Assembly (NCBI GenBank): GCA_928212115.1
Contig: CAKMRJ010000001.1
Location: 362,780,486 to 362,844,485, forward strand
Direction of reading: 5' to 3'
Length of the DNA: 64,000 bases
From: Lactuca virosa
Lineage: Eukaryota > Streptophyta > Magnoliopsida > Asterales > Asteraceae
Shown in pieces: positions 55,005 to 64,000 of the stretch. Position 1 is the stretch's first letter; each line of letters opens with the position of its first letter. The notes beneath the pieces were generated by a model, which was not told the origin of the DNA, did no database searches, and saw nothing but the letters and a program-made list of their open reading frames with translations. A program made the translations under genes and the position numbers.

Positions 55005-56307
55005 TCTATTATAACTGTATAATCTCAACCGTTTGAATGACTTCTCTCCGCGAGTTACTCATGAATAAAATTAAATATAATATATGGCTTAGTGTTATTT
55101 ATAGTTTTTGTTATTGTTAATTAATTTTTTTAAATTTATTTTCTTAACGTTTTAATTTCTATCATTATAATTATTTAAAACATGAGACATTGATTTTTGA
55201 TTTTAAAGGTAACAATATAATCATTTATATAGAGTTATTTTTAATTATTGTTATTGTAAGTTATTTTAAACTACTTATTTGAAAATTTTTAACGATTATA
55301 CAAATATTTTTAGGAAATATTTCAGTTAAATTGATATTATAATTTAGTTTTTGCATTTAGCACTACAATTTATCACTTTTAACTATTCACAAAATATTCA
55401 TTGAGTTTTCTTAGTGGAACAGAAATTTATATGTAAGTTGACACTGTAATGTTATATTTAAATTAACAATTTAAGTATTTTGTCCAAACTGTTCAAAAGT
55501 TGTAGCTTTAAATTGATAATGGTTTACATACAAAAACATATTAAATCTAATAAATTAAGTATAATATGTTAAAAGTTAAAGACATAACTTTATAAGTAGA
55601 AGTAAAAATATTATTTTATTATTGAAATTTAGTTTATTTATGATTACACTTTAGGTTAGATATTTATTTAACCTTATTAACCAAATTATAATCATTATTA
55701 GAAAGACACTAAAATTTATCACTTTTAACTATTTAAAAAATATTATTTGGGTTGTTTAAGTTAAACTAAAATTTATATTTAAGTTGGTCTTGTAATGTTA
55801 TATTTAAATTTATAATGTAAATATTTTATACAAATTGTTCAAAAGTTTTGAAGTTTTGTGACAGATTGCCTTGAAGCCTCCTCAATCAATTTGATGTTAT
55901 CTATAAACCCGCTGAAGTGATCCAGAAGAATCGGTCTCTCTGTTATTTTCTCTGAAGATTCTCAAAGCTGCAAGTGCTGATTTTCAAGAATCCTCACAAG
56001 AAGCCTCTACACCCAATGTACGTTCAAAGTAAAATTTTGAAGAAAAGCCCAACTACTAAAGATAAAGTTATTCATGAAGATTCATATGTTCGTCTTGAAA
56101 CTGTGAAGAAATCGAAGATTAGAGCTGAAACCCAAAGATCAAGGAAGACTGAAAAGAAAGCAATAAACCAAGGGGAAGATTGTTAGGACTAAGTTATGGT
56201 TTATTCTAAGTGAAAAGAAAGCTATAAACCAAGGGGGAGATTGTTAGGTCATAGGTTTCAAATGAATGTGGTGAAAGAAAAACTGTTTCCTTTATAATAT
56301 AGTATGA
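55005..56307 (-). mobile_element. Helitron H6, left end missing
   Basis: Sequence from tctattataactgtata onward matches the interior of H2 and H4. Its 5' end is complete: gtttcaaatgaatgtggtga, ctgtttcctttataatatag then tatGA before T, the same as the 5' end of the Helitron at 41131. About 170 bp including the 3' hairpin is missing to the left. A foreign segment occupies 55835-56255. Confidence 0.7.
55835..56255 (+). mobile_element. Retroelement 3'-end fragment inside H6
   Basis: A GC-richer 420-bp segment with a 70-codon basic frame (PLHPMYVQSKILKKSPTTKD, IRAETQRSRKTEKKAINQG). It is followed by aaccaaggggaagattgtta. A second copy, aaccaagggggagattgtta, ends the segment (about 56216-56250). 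'Caagggggagattgttagg' is a common copia polypurine tract plus LTR start. The best guess is a captured or inserted retroelement end with a duplicated polypurine tract. Confidence 0.4.
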
Positions 56308-56312
56308 TAATG

Positions 56313-56318
<6 letters not shown>

Positions 56319-56351
<33 letters not shown>
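56319..56351. repeat. (TA)n microsatellite right of H6
   Basis: About 33 bp; the array of Helitrons thus also ends at a TA run. Confidence 0.93.
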
Positions 56352-56354
<3 letters not shown>

Positions 56355-56355
56355 C

Positions 56356-57044
56356 ATTAACTCCATTCAACAATTAAAATTCATTGCTTTTTTTATTAAT
56401 TTTTTACTTGTGTTCTTTTATTTCCTAGCTCCATCGGGTCTATTGAATAGTTTCGATCTGTTAAAACAGCAGCAAAATCCTCCACCAAGCGACACGTTAT
56501 TATTGAAATAATAAAAATAAAAATAAAAATAAAAATAAAAATAAAATAACTAAAAATGATATCATGATCACTCGTCTTCGTCGAAATCAAACAACAATTG
56601 TTGATTAAATCCCTTACATGCAAGAAGTGGTTTGTGAAAACAAAATCTTTTGGGACCCGTTAGGCTATTTCCTTTGTTTTCTTTGCACCATTAACTAATA
56701 AGTAGAACAAGAGTTGACCAAACTAGTCAAGAACAGCAAGAGCTCGGTCTTCCACTTAACCACCTCGATACGCCTTGCTATACTACGCCTCGTGGATTGA
56801 ATTGGACAAATCACCAAAGTAGTAGACTAAACAAGTCAAGAATTCCATAATCGCTTGCAATCTCCAAACCCATGCAAAAGGTAAAACCAAACAATGCGTA
56901 TGATCACAAATTCCTGCAAATAAAAACAAAAACCTTTCCGACAAGTGACATGATATCAACGAAAATAAAAATAAAAATAAAATAAAGCTAAAAATTAAAA
57001 ACAAATTACGAATAATCAAATAAACTAAATTAATTGAAAATCGT
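56356..57044 (-). mobile_element. Leader region of an LTR retroelement
   Basis: In minus orientation this directly follows the primer-binding site at 57045-57062. It is non-coding and contains two related blocks with (aaaata)n runs (56517-56548 and 56960-56985). No gag was found before the sequence reaches the Helitron array, so the internal region is truncated. Confidence 0.5.
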
Positions 57045-57062
57045 TCCCCGGCAACGGCGCCA
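57045..57062 (-). other. tRNA-Asp primer-binding site
   Basis: The plus strand reads tccccggcaacggcgcca, the 3' end of tRNA-Asp; the minus strand is the complementary primer site TGGCGCCGTTGCCGGGGA, six bases from the LTR end. It is a primer site, not a tRNA gene. Confidence 0.85.
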
Positions 57063-57068
57063 AAAACT

Positions 57069-58447
57069 TGATGTGAATATCCAATGCACTAGTTTTTTAT
57101 TTATATTTCCTAGTTTATCGCATCTAAACCACACCTTACAGGCAGTAAACCCGATCGAGTATAGTATAGCTTTGATAAGCAAATGTGTCGAACACAAGGG
57201 GAACGGTAGTAAATTAATTTAAAATGTTTTATTATAGATTACACAAAACACAAAAGAAGTGAAGAAAGGTTTTATGGAATTAAATCTCAAAGAAACAAAT
57301 AAATAGTAGATCTCGATAAGCTGACCGAAGACAAATCTCTATAGGTACTTTGGTTTGGACAAATTACATCTTAAAATCATAGACAATTGCACACACAGAT
57401 TTATTTATTTATGTTCACCGATTTCTAAAATGATTAGGTTCATGTTCACTATTACTAATCCTTTAGAAATCAAGTTAATTCAAATAGTGATTAGTTGATT
57501 AAACTAACAGGTTTCCTAGTGTTCAGTTCGTATCAAGCAAGACTTGTAATAATTTGTTAATTTAATTAACTCATATGTGATTGGTCATCACACATGCTCA
57601 CACATTAACTTACTTATTTTCTAGTTAACCATAGGTTCATGTTCACTAATACTGAGCATACAATCTTGTTTTCACAAAACTATATGATTAAAGCAATTAA
57701 GAATATGTTCATACAACTCAATAAACTTGATTATTAACAGGAAATAATTATCATTAACACATAAGGATCTTTTAACAAGATCAAAAAGATAAATTAAACA
57801 TGAATAAAAACAATCCAAATAGCAATTAATACATAAATCAAGGTTTCATCTAATCATAAACACAAAGCAAAGGGTTTTAACACCCAAATCAGAAAGTAAT
57901 TGCATATTGAAATCATAATGGAATGCTAAACATGTTCACGTTAACAAACTACATGATTACCAACATGAATCTGCTCTCCAATCCTTCAGATCTTCACTCT
58001 TGTCAACTTAACGACCTTCCGGCCGCCTCCTAGACCCTCAAAACGGCTCACCAGAAGTTATTTGTCGACTAAGATAGGTTAGAAGTCGAAATCCCCCCTT
58101 AGAAGGAATTAAATGTTGATATATAGCAACTTTACACCGCCAAACGAACGCAGCGCGTAGGCCCAAGGAACGTACGGAGTTCGTCCAAACGATCCCGTAA
58201 TCAGCAAGCTACGAACGCAACGCGTTCAGCCTGGGAACACAGGGCGTTCGACCCACTTTTAGCCTAATTCTTCTTATTTTGCAATCCAACTTCGTTTTTC
58301 GGGGATTTCTGCTCCATTTCCAGCAACATATAATAGCTGTTACAATTCAAAGCATTATGAGTACCTTTTAGCTCTAAATAATATAAAAACATAGCATAAA
58401 ATAATAAGAAAACACCTAAATTATATGTATAAAATAAGCATTATCAA
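57069..58447 (-). mobile_element. 5' LTR of the tRNA-Asp-primed element (1.38 kb)
   Basis: On the plus strand it runs tgatgtgaatatcc to ataagcattatca, i.e. TG...CA in minus orientation, adjacent to the primer site. The interior includes a CG-richer stretch at 58130-58250 with acgaacgcagcgcg and acgaacgcaacgcg copies. tRNA-Asp priming is found in Athila/Tat-type gypsy and related non-coding (LARD-like) elements. The partner LTR is not in the window. Confidence 0.75.
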
Positions 58448-59262
58448 GCAGCCGGAAGTTTTCTGTGCGGTTTGTCAGTGTGAGGTGAGTCTTCCTAACT
58501 ATACTTTCGGGTCGAAGGCACCAAGCCCGTTCTATTGGTTTGATAACATGATGTTGTGGATATGCTGAGTATGGAATAGATATGCATGCTAGCTTTTGAT
58601 ATGCTAGTTTGGTAGATCTTTAGGATTACTTGTGATATTGTCTGGTTATCTGTATATGATATTACCTGTTATATGTCAACATATTGTGTGGGTTGGGTTG
58701 AGTTTGTATTGCTCCATGTTTGTAGCCAACAAACCCTGGAGCATACCATATATGAGCTGAGGGCCAGAGAGCACATGCCAGACTCATACTAAAGGCTCAT
58801 GAGCATTCCAGATACGAGATGAGGGCCGGGAAGGCCATGCCAGACTCATATTGAGGGCTTAGTGGTATTCAGTCCGAGGACTGATCAGGACGAGGAGCAA
58901 GCCAAACATAAGTTGTGGGCCTATGGGGCAAGCCAGACTTATGTTGTGGGCTCAGGGGTTATCCAGTCTGTTAGTTGTGGACCCATTGCATGTTGTTATT
59001 ATACTTGTGCTATTTGTTTGTGTATTGGTATTTTGAGGGAACTCACTAAGCTTAATTTGGGCTTACAATTTTGGATTATGTTTCAAGTACTCAGAGGACC
59101 GCGGAAAGGACAAGGTGTGATTATACACCTCCTCATGTTTTGTTTCATGATTTTGGGATTACTATGATATTGAACCTGTTTTGAAAACTATTTGTAAACA
59201 ACGATGATTTTTGGTTTGTTTTAAAAGTTTAAATTTTTCATGAATTTTATGGATGTTACAAC
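58448..59262 (+). mobile_element. LTR fragment of a gypsy-type element
   Basis: It has repeated landmark phrases (agatgagggccgggaaggccatgccagact-like, twice) and gggaactcactaagctt. It ends atggatgttacaac, a style common in plant gypsy LTRs. The left part is cut by the preceding LTR; no coding region. The plus-strand 101-codon frame at 58862 is not a gene. Confidence 0.5.
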
Positions 59263-59479
59263 AATAATATATTATAATGTTAAATTCCAACATATATTAC
59301 ATATGAGTAAAGTAAAAATATAACATAAAAATGATCTTGTTTTCACCAGATCACCACCATGGTTTGGGTCTGCATAACCAACAAATTCGTTATTTCGTGT
59401 GTTAGCACCATAAACCAGATAAATGTTAGTCGTTCCCTTCAAGTATCACATAATCCACTGGACCATTTCCTGGTGAGTT

Positions 59480-60345
59480 TTCTCATATTACTCATAACCT
59501 GCTTAGCACATTAACTGTATGATCTGAATCAGGTGTAGGGAAGACGGTAAAATACATGAGACTTACAATGGCACTTGAATATAGAATCATGCTCATGCAA
59601 TCTCTTTCCTCATTTGTATTTGGTATAACGCTTTGATCAAGTTTAAAGTATGTTGCCAAAGGAGTTTCAATACGTTTAGATTGGTCAATATTGACTAGTT
59701 GCGAGAACTTCTCAGTGTAGCTTTGTTGAGAAATGTATAACAACCCTTCTCTTCTATCCCTCCAGGTCTTCGTCCTTAATATCTTCTTTGATGTACCTAA
59801 AAATTTCATCTTAAACTTACTTTATAGTAATACCTTCAAGTCATTAATTTCGGTTATATTCTTGGTTGCAATGAGCATATCATACACATATATCAACAAA
59901 TATATGTAGAAACCATCAGCAAATTCCTTTGAATAGACACAACTATCAAACTAATTTTGAAAGCATCTGTGAAAAATCATAATCAAATCAAACATCGTGT
60001 GCCATTTTTTTGGAAACTGCTTCAAAACATAAAGAGATTTCTTTAGCAAACATATGTTGTCTTTCTTAGAGTCAAGGAACCCTTGTAATTGGGACATGTA
60101 AATTTTCTCATCTAGACTTCCATGAAGGAATGTAGTTTTTACATAAAATGGCCCAAGCTCTAGATCAAGTGTGCTCATCATGGCAAATAGAACATGATTT
60201 GTCTTGTGACTCCTAACAGGTAAGAATAACTCATGATAGTTTATTCTTCTTTCCGTGAGAACCTTTTTTTTCCAGCAACGTTGCTTTGAACCTTGTAGGT
60301 TTAACTCAATGAATTCTTTTTTTTTTCTTTTAAAAGACACATTTG
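59480..60345 (-). pseudogene. Degenerate copia reverse transcriptase
   Basis: Two readable minus-strand pieces. 59951-60340 gives LELGPFYVKTTFLHGSLDEK then IYMSQLQGFL and LKKSLYVLKQFPKKWHTMFD, matching the copia DVKTAFLHGDLEEEIYM and KKSLYGLKQSPRQWY motifs. 59492-59809 gives MKFLGTSKKILRTKTWRDRR, LLYISQQSYTEKF and ETPLATYFKLDQ. The catalytic YVDD region between them is lost to stops. It is Tnt1/Tork-like in wording but strongly decayed. Confidence 0.85.
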
Positions 60346-60950
60346 TATCTCACTAGTTTTGCTCTTTTTGTAATGGAACAAGATCCCAAGGTTCATTCTT
60401 TTTAATTAATCACATTTCTTCATTCTTCTCCAATTACTAATGCATATGTTATAGAACCAATGTCATAATTATTGATACATCCAACATATCTAATGGGTTT
60501 TTTTTAATGTTCTCTTTCTTCCTTCTTTTTTGTTATAGTTTATGTCTCCTCATTTTTTATCTCGACATCAATATGCCAAGTTATTGTTCACTAGATTGTT
60601 CTTGAGATTTATCTTGTCTATATTGATTATAGTTTCTATCTCATAATTTTTTTTTATCTTAACATCAATATCCTAAGAATCATGCTCATTGGGTTGTTCT
60701 TGAGATTTATTTTGTATATATTGATCGTTGATGAGTTGTTGTTCATTATTTATAATAACACTTTCTGGGGTTTGTGTTACAAACTCCGCCTTCTAGGTAG
60801 TACCATGATCTTGTTTCATTGTAAGACATGTATATTCTCCTCTCTAGTTACACATAATAGGTTCATCAAAGGTCACATATATGCTAATAATAAATTTCAT
60901 AGTATTTCCTTCTTTTGTACCCCATATGAGATAACCTTTTACTCTAGTTC

Positions 60951-61500
60951 TTAACATAGAAAAAAGCACTTCATAGCCCTTGACACTAGTTTACCATCAT
61001 TAGGATGAAAATAAGCAACAAAGCTAAATATATGTAAACTAGAATAATCAAATGAGTTACCAGACCATAATTTTTGAGAAGTTTTCAATTCGATTGTAGT
61101 TGACGGAGATCTATTCACCAGATAGCAAGCGATGTTCATTGCTTATGCCCATAATTCCTTCAATAAATCAACAAATAAATGCATGCATCTTGCACGATGC
61201 ATCAACGTTTGGTTCATTTGTTCGGCCACTTCGTGTTTCTATGGTGTGTGTCGTACAATACAGTACCTCAATATACCTTTTGTTTCATATAAGTTGTTAA
61301 ACAATGCATTGCGAAACTCTAACCCATCAAATGTTCTGAGTGTCTTGACTTGTTTCTATGTCCATTTTTCAACCATAGTGTTCCACATCTTGAGCTTTAC
61401 AAACACTTCATCATCTGTTTTCAGAATATACAACCATGGCTTCATTACTTAGTTATCAGTGAAAGTCACAAAGTATGAGAATCGACCATGCGATTTCACC
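60951..61500 (-). pseudogene. Degenerate copia integrase
   Basis: 60951-61139 reads MNIACYLVNRSPSTTIELKT, WSGNSFDYSSLHIFSF then DGKLVSRAMKCFFL. Upstream on the minus strand are shifted remnants of the catalytic end (GIVRHTP, EVAEQMNQTLMHRARCMH), corresponding to TPQQNGVAERMNRTLLERAR. Stops and indels interrupt it throughout. Adjacent A and G runs lie at 61501-61518. Confidence 0.82.
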
Positions 61501-61518
61501 CAAAAAAAAAGGGGGGGG

Positions 61519-62400
61519 GGCATAAATCTTAGTGAACATATGAGGATTTCCTTGCTTTTGTGTTGACTAGAACCAAACTTCACCATGCATTGCTTTCCTT
61601 TTACACAAGCTTGGCATAATTTGAGTTTTTCTAGTTATTTCTCTACCAAACAACCTAGCTTACTCAAGCTCATCATACACATCTCAATAATGCGCCCCAC
61701 TCTACGATGTAATAACTATGTCTTGTCATCACGTTATTGCAGTGATTAGGATACAATCATTAACTAGACTCTCTTCCAAAATAAATCTCATGTTACATCT
61801 TTTCATTCAAAACTCAAAGAGCACCTATAATAACCTTTACTCATTCGTCTTTTCCGAAATATTTCAACCCATGCTTGAACAAAGCGCCAATAGAAATCAG
61901 GTTCTTCCGAAGATCAGGAACATACCAGCAATCGAGTTTTCTAACCAAACTATCATGCATCTTGATCTGCACTATGTCAATACCCTTATACAACACATTC
62001 TGTCATCACCCATGTTCGCTGTCCCATTTAATTCTTTACAAGATTTGAACACATCAAGATTAAATGTCATACGGTAAAATACACACGAGTCCAAGATCAT
62101 ATGCAAAACTAGTTGTGCGTGCAATCAAAGCTTCACCTTTGTACCCTTCATCAAAATTGTCATGAAGAATAGCAACACTGTGAATATTGCTTGATTCATC
62201 CTTGAAATTCCATTTCTTTTGTTGTAGACAATATCTTTGGTACCGTCCTTTTTCTTTACATTATAACATTTAATCTTAGTGTAAGCTTTAGATTTTGAAT
62301 GTAATTTTCCACTATTTCCACCTTCTTTTTCTATTATTCTTCCCAACTAATCAGTCAATTCTCAAGTCACATTCAATACTCTTTTAGTTGTAGGTTCCTA
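61519..62400 (-). pseudogene. Copia protease and gag remnant
   Basis: The minus-strand frame at 62125-62346 reads GGNSGKLHSKSKAYTKIKCY, resembling the basic linker and first Cys of a copia gag zinc knuckle. The rest of the interval is presumably the pre-integrase and protease part but is too decayed to read. 60346-60950 is the equally decayed integrase-RT connection. Confidence 0.55.
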
Positions 62401-62880
62401 GTGCTCTACATGTTATGAAAATATCCCAATGTTTTAGCTCTTTAGTCTAGTCTTTGTCTTGGAGGCATGCTCCAAGATTTGAATCCAATAGATTGCTTCC
62501 TCTTTGCTCGTTGAGGAAGTTAATTAAGTGAAGGTTCTCGTTCTTTGCAATGAAAAGGTGCTCTGATATCCTTTTTAGTTCAAAAGAACCAGAATATTAT
62601 TTAACTATTTTATTTGATTGGTTGTAATAATTTATTTTCTAATTCTTATACTTATAAATATTCATCCATCTAGTATAATACATATACCATTTCCTGGAAA
62701 GCATATGTGCTCAAAAAAAGAGGTATTAATTTAGTGTCTTTTTGTTTTTGGGTACCACAGCCAGATAAGGATAGACGGCAACGGCAAGTTCGCTCATATC
62801 ACCACCCCACGATTCTTCTCTTTTTTTCCAGCTCAAAAGTTGAAGAAACCAAATTACACCGTTGCAACCACCTGGCCCCA
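62401..62880. other. Upstream sequence of the small peptide gene
   Basis: No element recognised. From about 62750 the base composition becomes less AT-rich, as expected for a gene promoter. Confidence 0.4.
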
Positions 62881-62891
62881 ATTCCCTTTTC

Positions 62892-62900
62892 TATTTAAAT
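62892..62900 (+). promoter_or_regulatory. TATA box of the small peptide gene
   Basis: tatttaaat about 96-104 bp upstream of the ATG at 62996, followed by a CT-rich leader (ctctctctc near 62939-62949) typical of plant 5' untranslated regions. Confidence 0.5.
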
Positions 62901-62995
62901 CACTCAAAAACTCTCAAACCACATTCATCTCTATCGTTTTCTCTCTCTCAATTCGAATTTGAATCAAAAGCTACAGCTCACATCGGATACCAGAA

Positions 62996-63125
62996 ATGGG
63001 AAGCTTCGAGAATCAAGTGAAGGAGAGAGCTGAGGAGCTCAAGAAGTTTTTCTCAAAAGGGTGCGAAGATTGTTGGAGATTCCTGTAAAAAAGGGTGGCA
63101 CAAGGTTAAACATATTCGCAAGTGA
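62996..63125 (+). pseudogene. Small conserved-looking plant peptide gene with a one-base frameshift
   Basis: ATG in good context (agaaATGggaagc) opens MGSFENQVKERAEELKKFFS, then the frame hits TAA at 63086. A one-base change of frame in the run tcaaaaggg at about 63054-63060 instead reads KGAKIVGDSCKKGWHKVKHI then RK and TGA at 63123. The two pieces together make a basic peptide of about 42 residues with an N-terminal amphipathic helix, resembling short plant peptides of unknown function that end in a KKGW..VKH-like tail (from memory, not checked). TATA box and CT-rich leader look intact. It could be a recent pseudogene or a sequencing error in the A run. Confidence 0.55.
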
Positions 63126-64000
63126 TTCTCGATTTGTTTTTTATTAATGGTGATCATTTTTTTGTTCTTAACGTTTTGAAACTTTCCATTTGTATGTTTG
63201 GATTCTGTTTTTCGGATTTTTTTATAATGGATCTTCAGTTACAATGATATCTCTCTCTCCCTCCGTGTGTGAAATCCTGACAGATCTGACATATTTTGAC
63301 TTCTTTTTAAACATCGATTTCATCTACATTTCACTTCAGAATTCAGATTGTTAACCCGTGGGCTTAAAATGATAGCTTAATTGACAGTTTTGTTTTAATT
63401 GTAAATCAAGCTATAATACGTATATCTAAAAAATATATGAAATTATGAATCTAAAATCTTGATTTTTGAAGTAAAATATATCATCTCGTATCAATCTTTG
63501 GTAGCAAAAATTTACATAATTTTGTGTAAGTTTTATGCTAGGATGAACCTGGTTATGAGAAAACAGTTTGTTAGAAAATTTTAGAGGCATTAACAATTTA
63601 AAACAGGAGGTTACGGATTTTAAATTAGCTGTAGACACGGGAATGATAAAGCAAAATATTACGACTTTATGTGGACAACGTTTTCAATGTGAATGATAGA
63701 AATTGAATAATGTGGCACCAAGAACTCCACTATCACAAAATCGAAAGTAAAGTACAACTTTAAGTAAATGTGCAATTGAGATAAACCAAAAAAACTAATG
63801 CAACACCTTTCAAAAAAATAACAGGTTGTCATGTAAAACTTTTACCAGCAAAGGTGCAACAAAATTCACAAGATATAAATGAAAATTTGACTACCGGAAT
63901 ATGATCTTCATCCTTCATACCGAACAAACATAAGTTGATGCAACAAAGTCTGAAGAATAGCTCAAATTAGGGTCCTTCTCGAGTGGATAAGTGTGACTCC
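63126..64000. other. No feature seen
   Basis: AT-rich sequence to the window end. The first part could be the 3' untranslated region of the small gene; nothing else is supported. Confidence 0.5.

Noticed and set aside
57045..57062. tRNA-Asp-like sequence
   Set aside because: Only the 18-nt 3' end is present, next to LTR termini, so it is a primer-binding site and not a tRNA gene.
58862..59167. 101-codon plus-strand frame with hydrophobic C-terminus
   Set aside because: It lies in an LTR fragment; the hydrophobic stretch comes from T-rich terminal sequence.

Overview
This 64-kb window is eukaryotic, AT-rich plant nuclear DNA that is almost entirely layered transposable elements. Evidence for a flowering plant: GT-AG introns, chromovirus and copia retrotransposons, Helitrons, Mutator/FAR1-like and hAT elements, a MLP/Bet v 1 gene, and plant midasin and LRR-receptor fragments. 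The LINE type and the ULP1-protease transposon cargo look like what is common in Asteraceae (lettuce, sunflower); that family-level placement is inference. No bacterial-type features were found.

Layout. 1-4249: tandem repeats, a decayed MLP gene copy and the 3' part of a gypsy-type element with its LTR. 4250-14015: a decayed Tekay-like Ty3/gypsy chromovirus on the minus strand (LTR 4250-6578; gag, protease, RT, RNase H, integrase and chromodomain, all broken), then a related LTR-like block joined directly to the middle of gag. 14146-19484: a copia element with LTRs, primer sites, target duplications and broken gag-pol; a 600-bp Mutator-type MITE sits in its 5' LTR. 19485-26900: a Helitron, then a LINE relic carrying a Mutator-type MITE, a hAT MITE and an LTR-like block. 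26997-27531: the only gene that looks intact, a two-exon MLP-like gene on the minus strand. 28466-29372: a long inverted repeat. 29951-46388: three terminal-inverted-repeat elements (A, B, D) and one Helitron strung between TA microsatellites. 46439-56307: a head-to-tail array of minus-strand Helitrons. 56356-62400: remnants of three retroelements. 62996-63125: a small conserved-looking plant peptide gene with a one-base frameshift. The last 0.9 kb shows nothing.

The most interesting structure is element D (33534-46388, about 12.9 kb). Its ends are inverted repeats. Inside are two convergent multi-exon genes: a ULP1-type (C48) cysteine protease gene preceded by a plant mobile-domain-like region, and a FAR1/Mutator-like transposase gene with FAR1 DNA-binding, MULE catalytic and SWIM zinc-finger regions. 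Both are now broken by stops and frameshifts, and a 2.3-kb Helitron sits in a transposase intron. Neighbouring element A (2.1 kb) has captured an exon of midasin (MDN1) with its splice sites and a leucine-rich-repeat gene segment; element B (0.5 kb) is a MITE. A, B and D share a short terminal motif close to TAGGWTCAA and are each bordered by TA/GA/CT microsatellites instead of an obvious fixed-length target duplication. This suggests one group of elements that target TA microsatellites, with D as the former autonomous partner.
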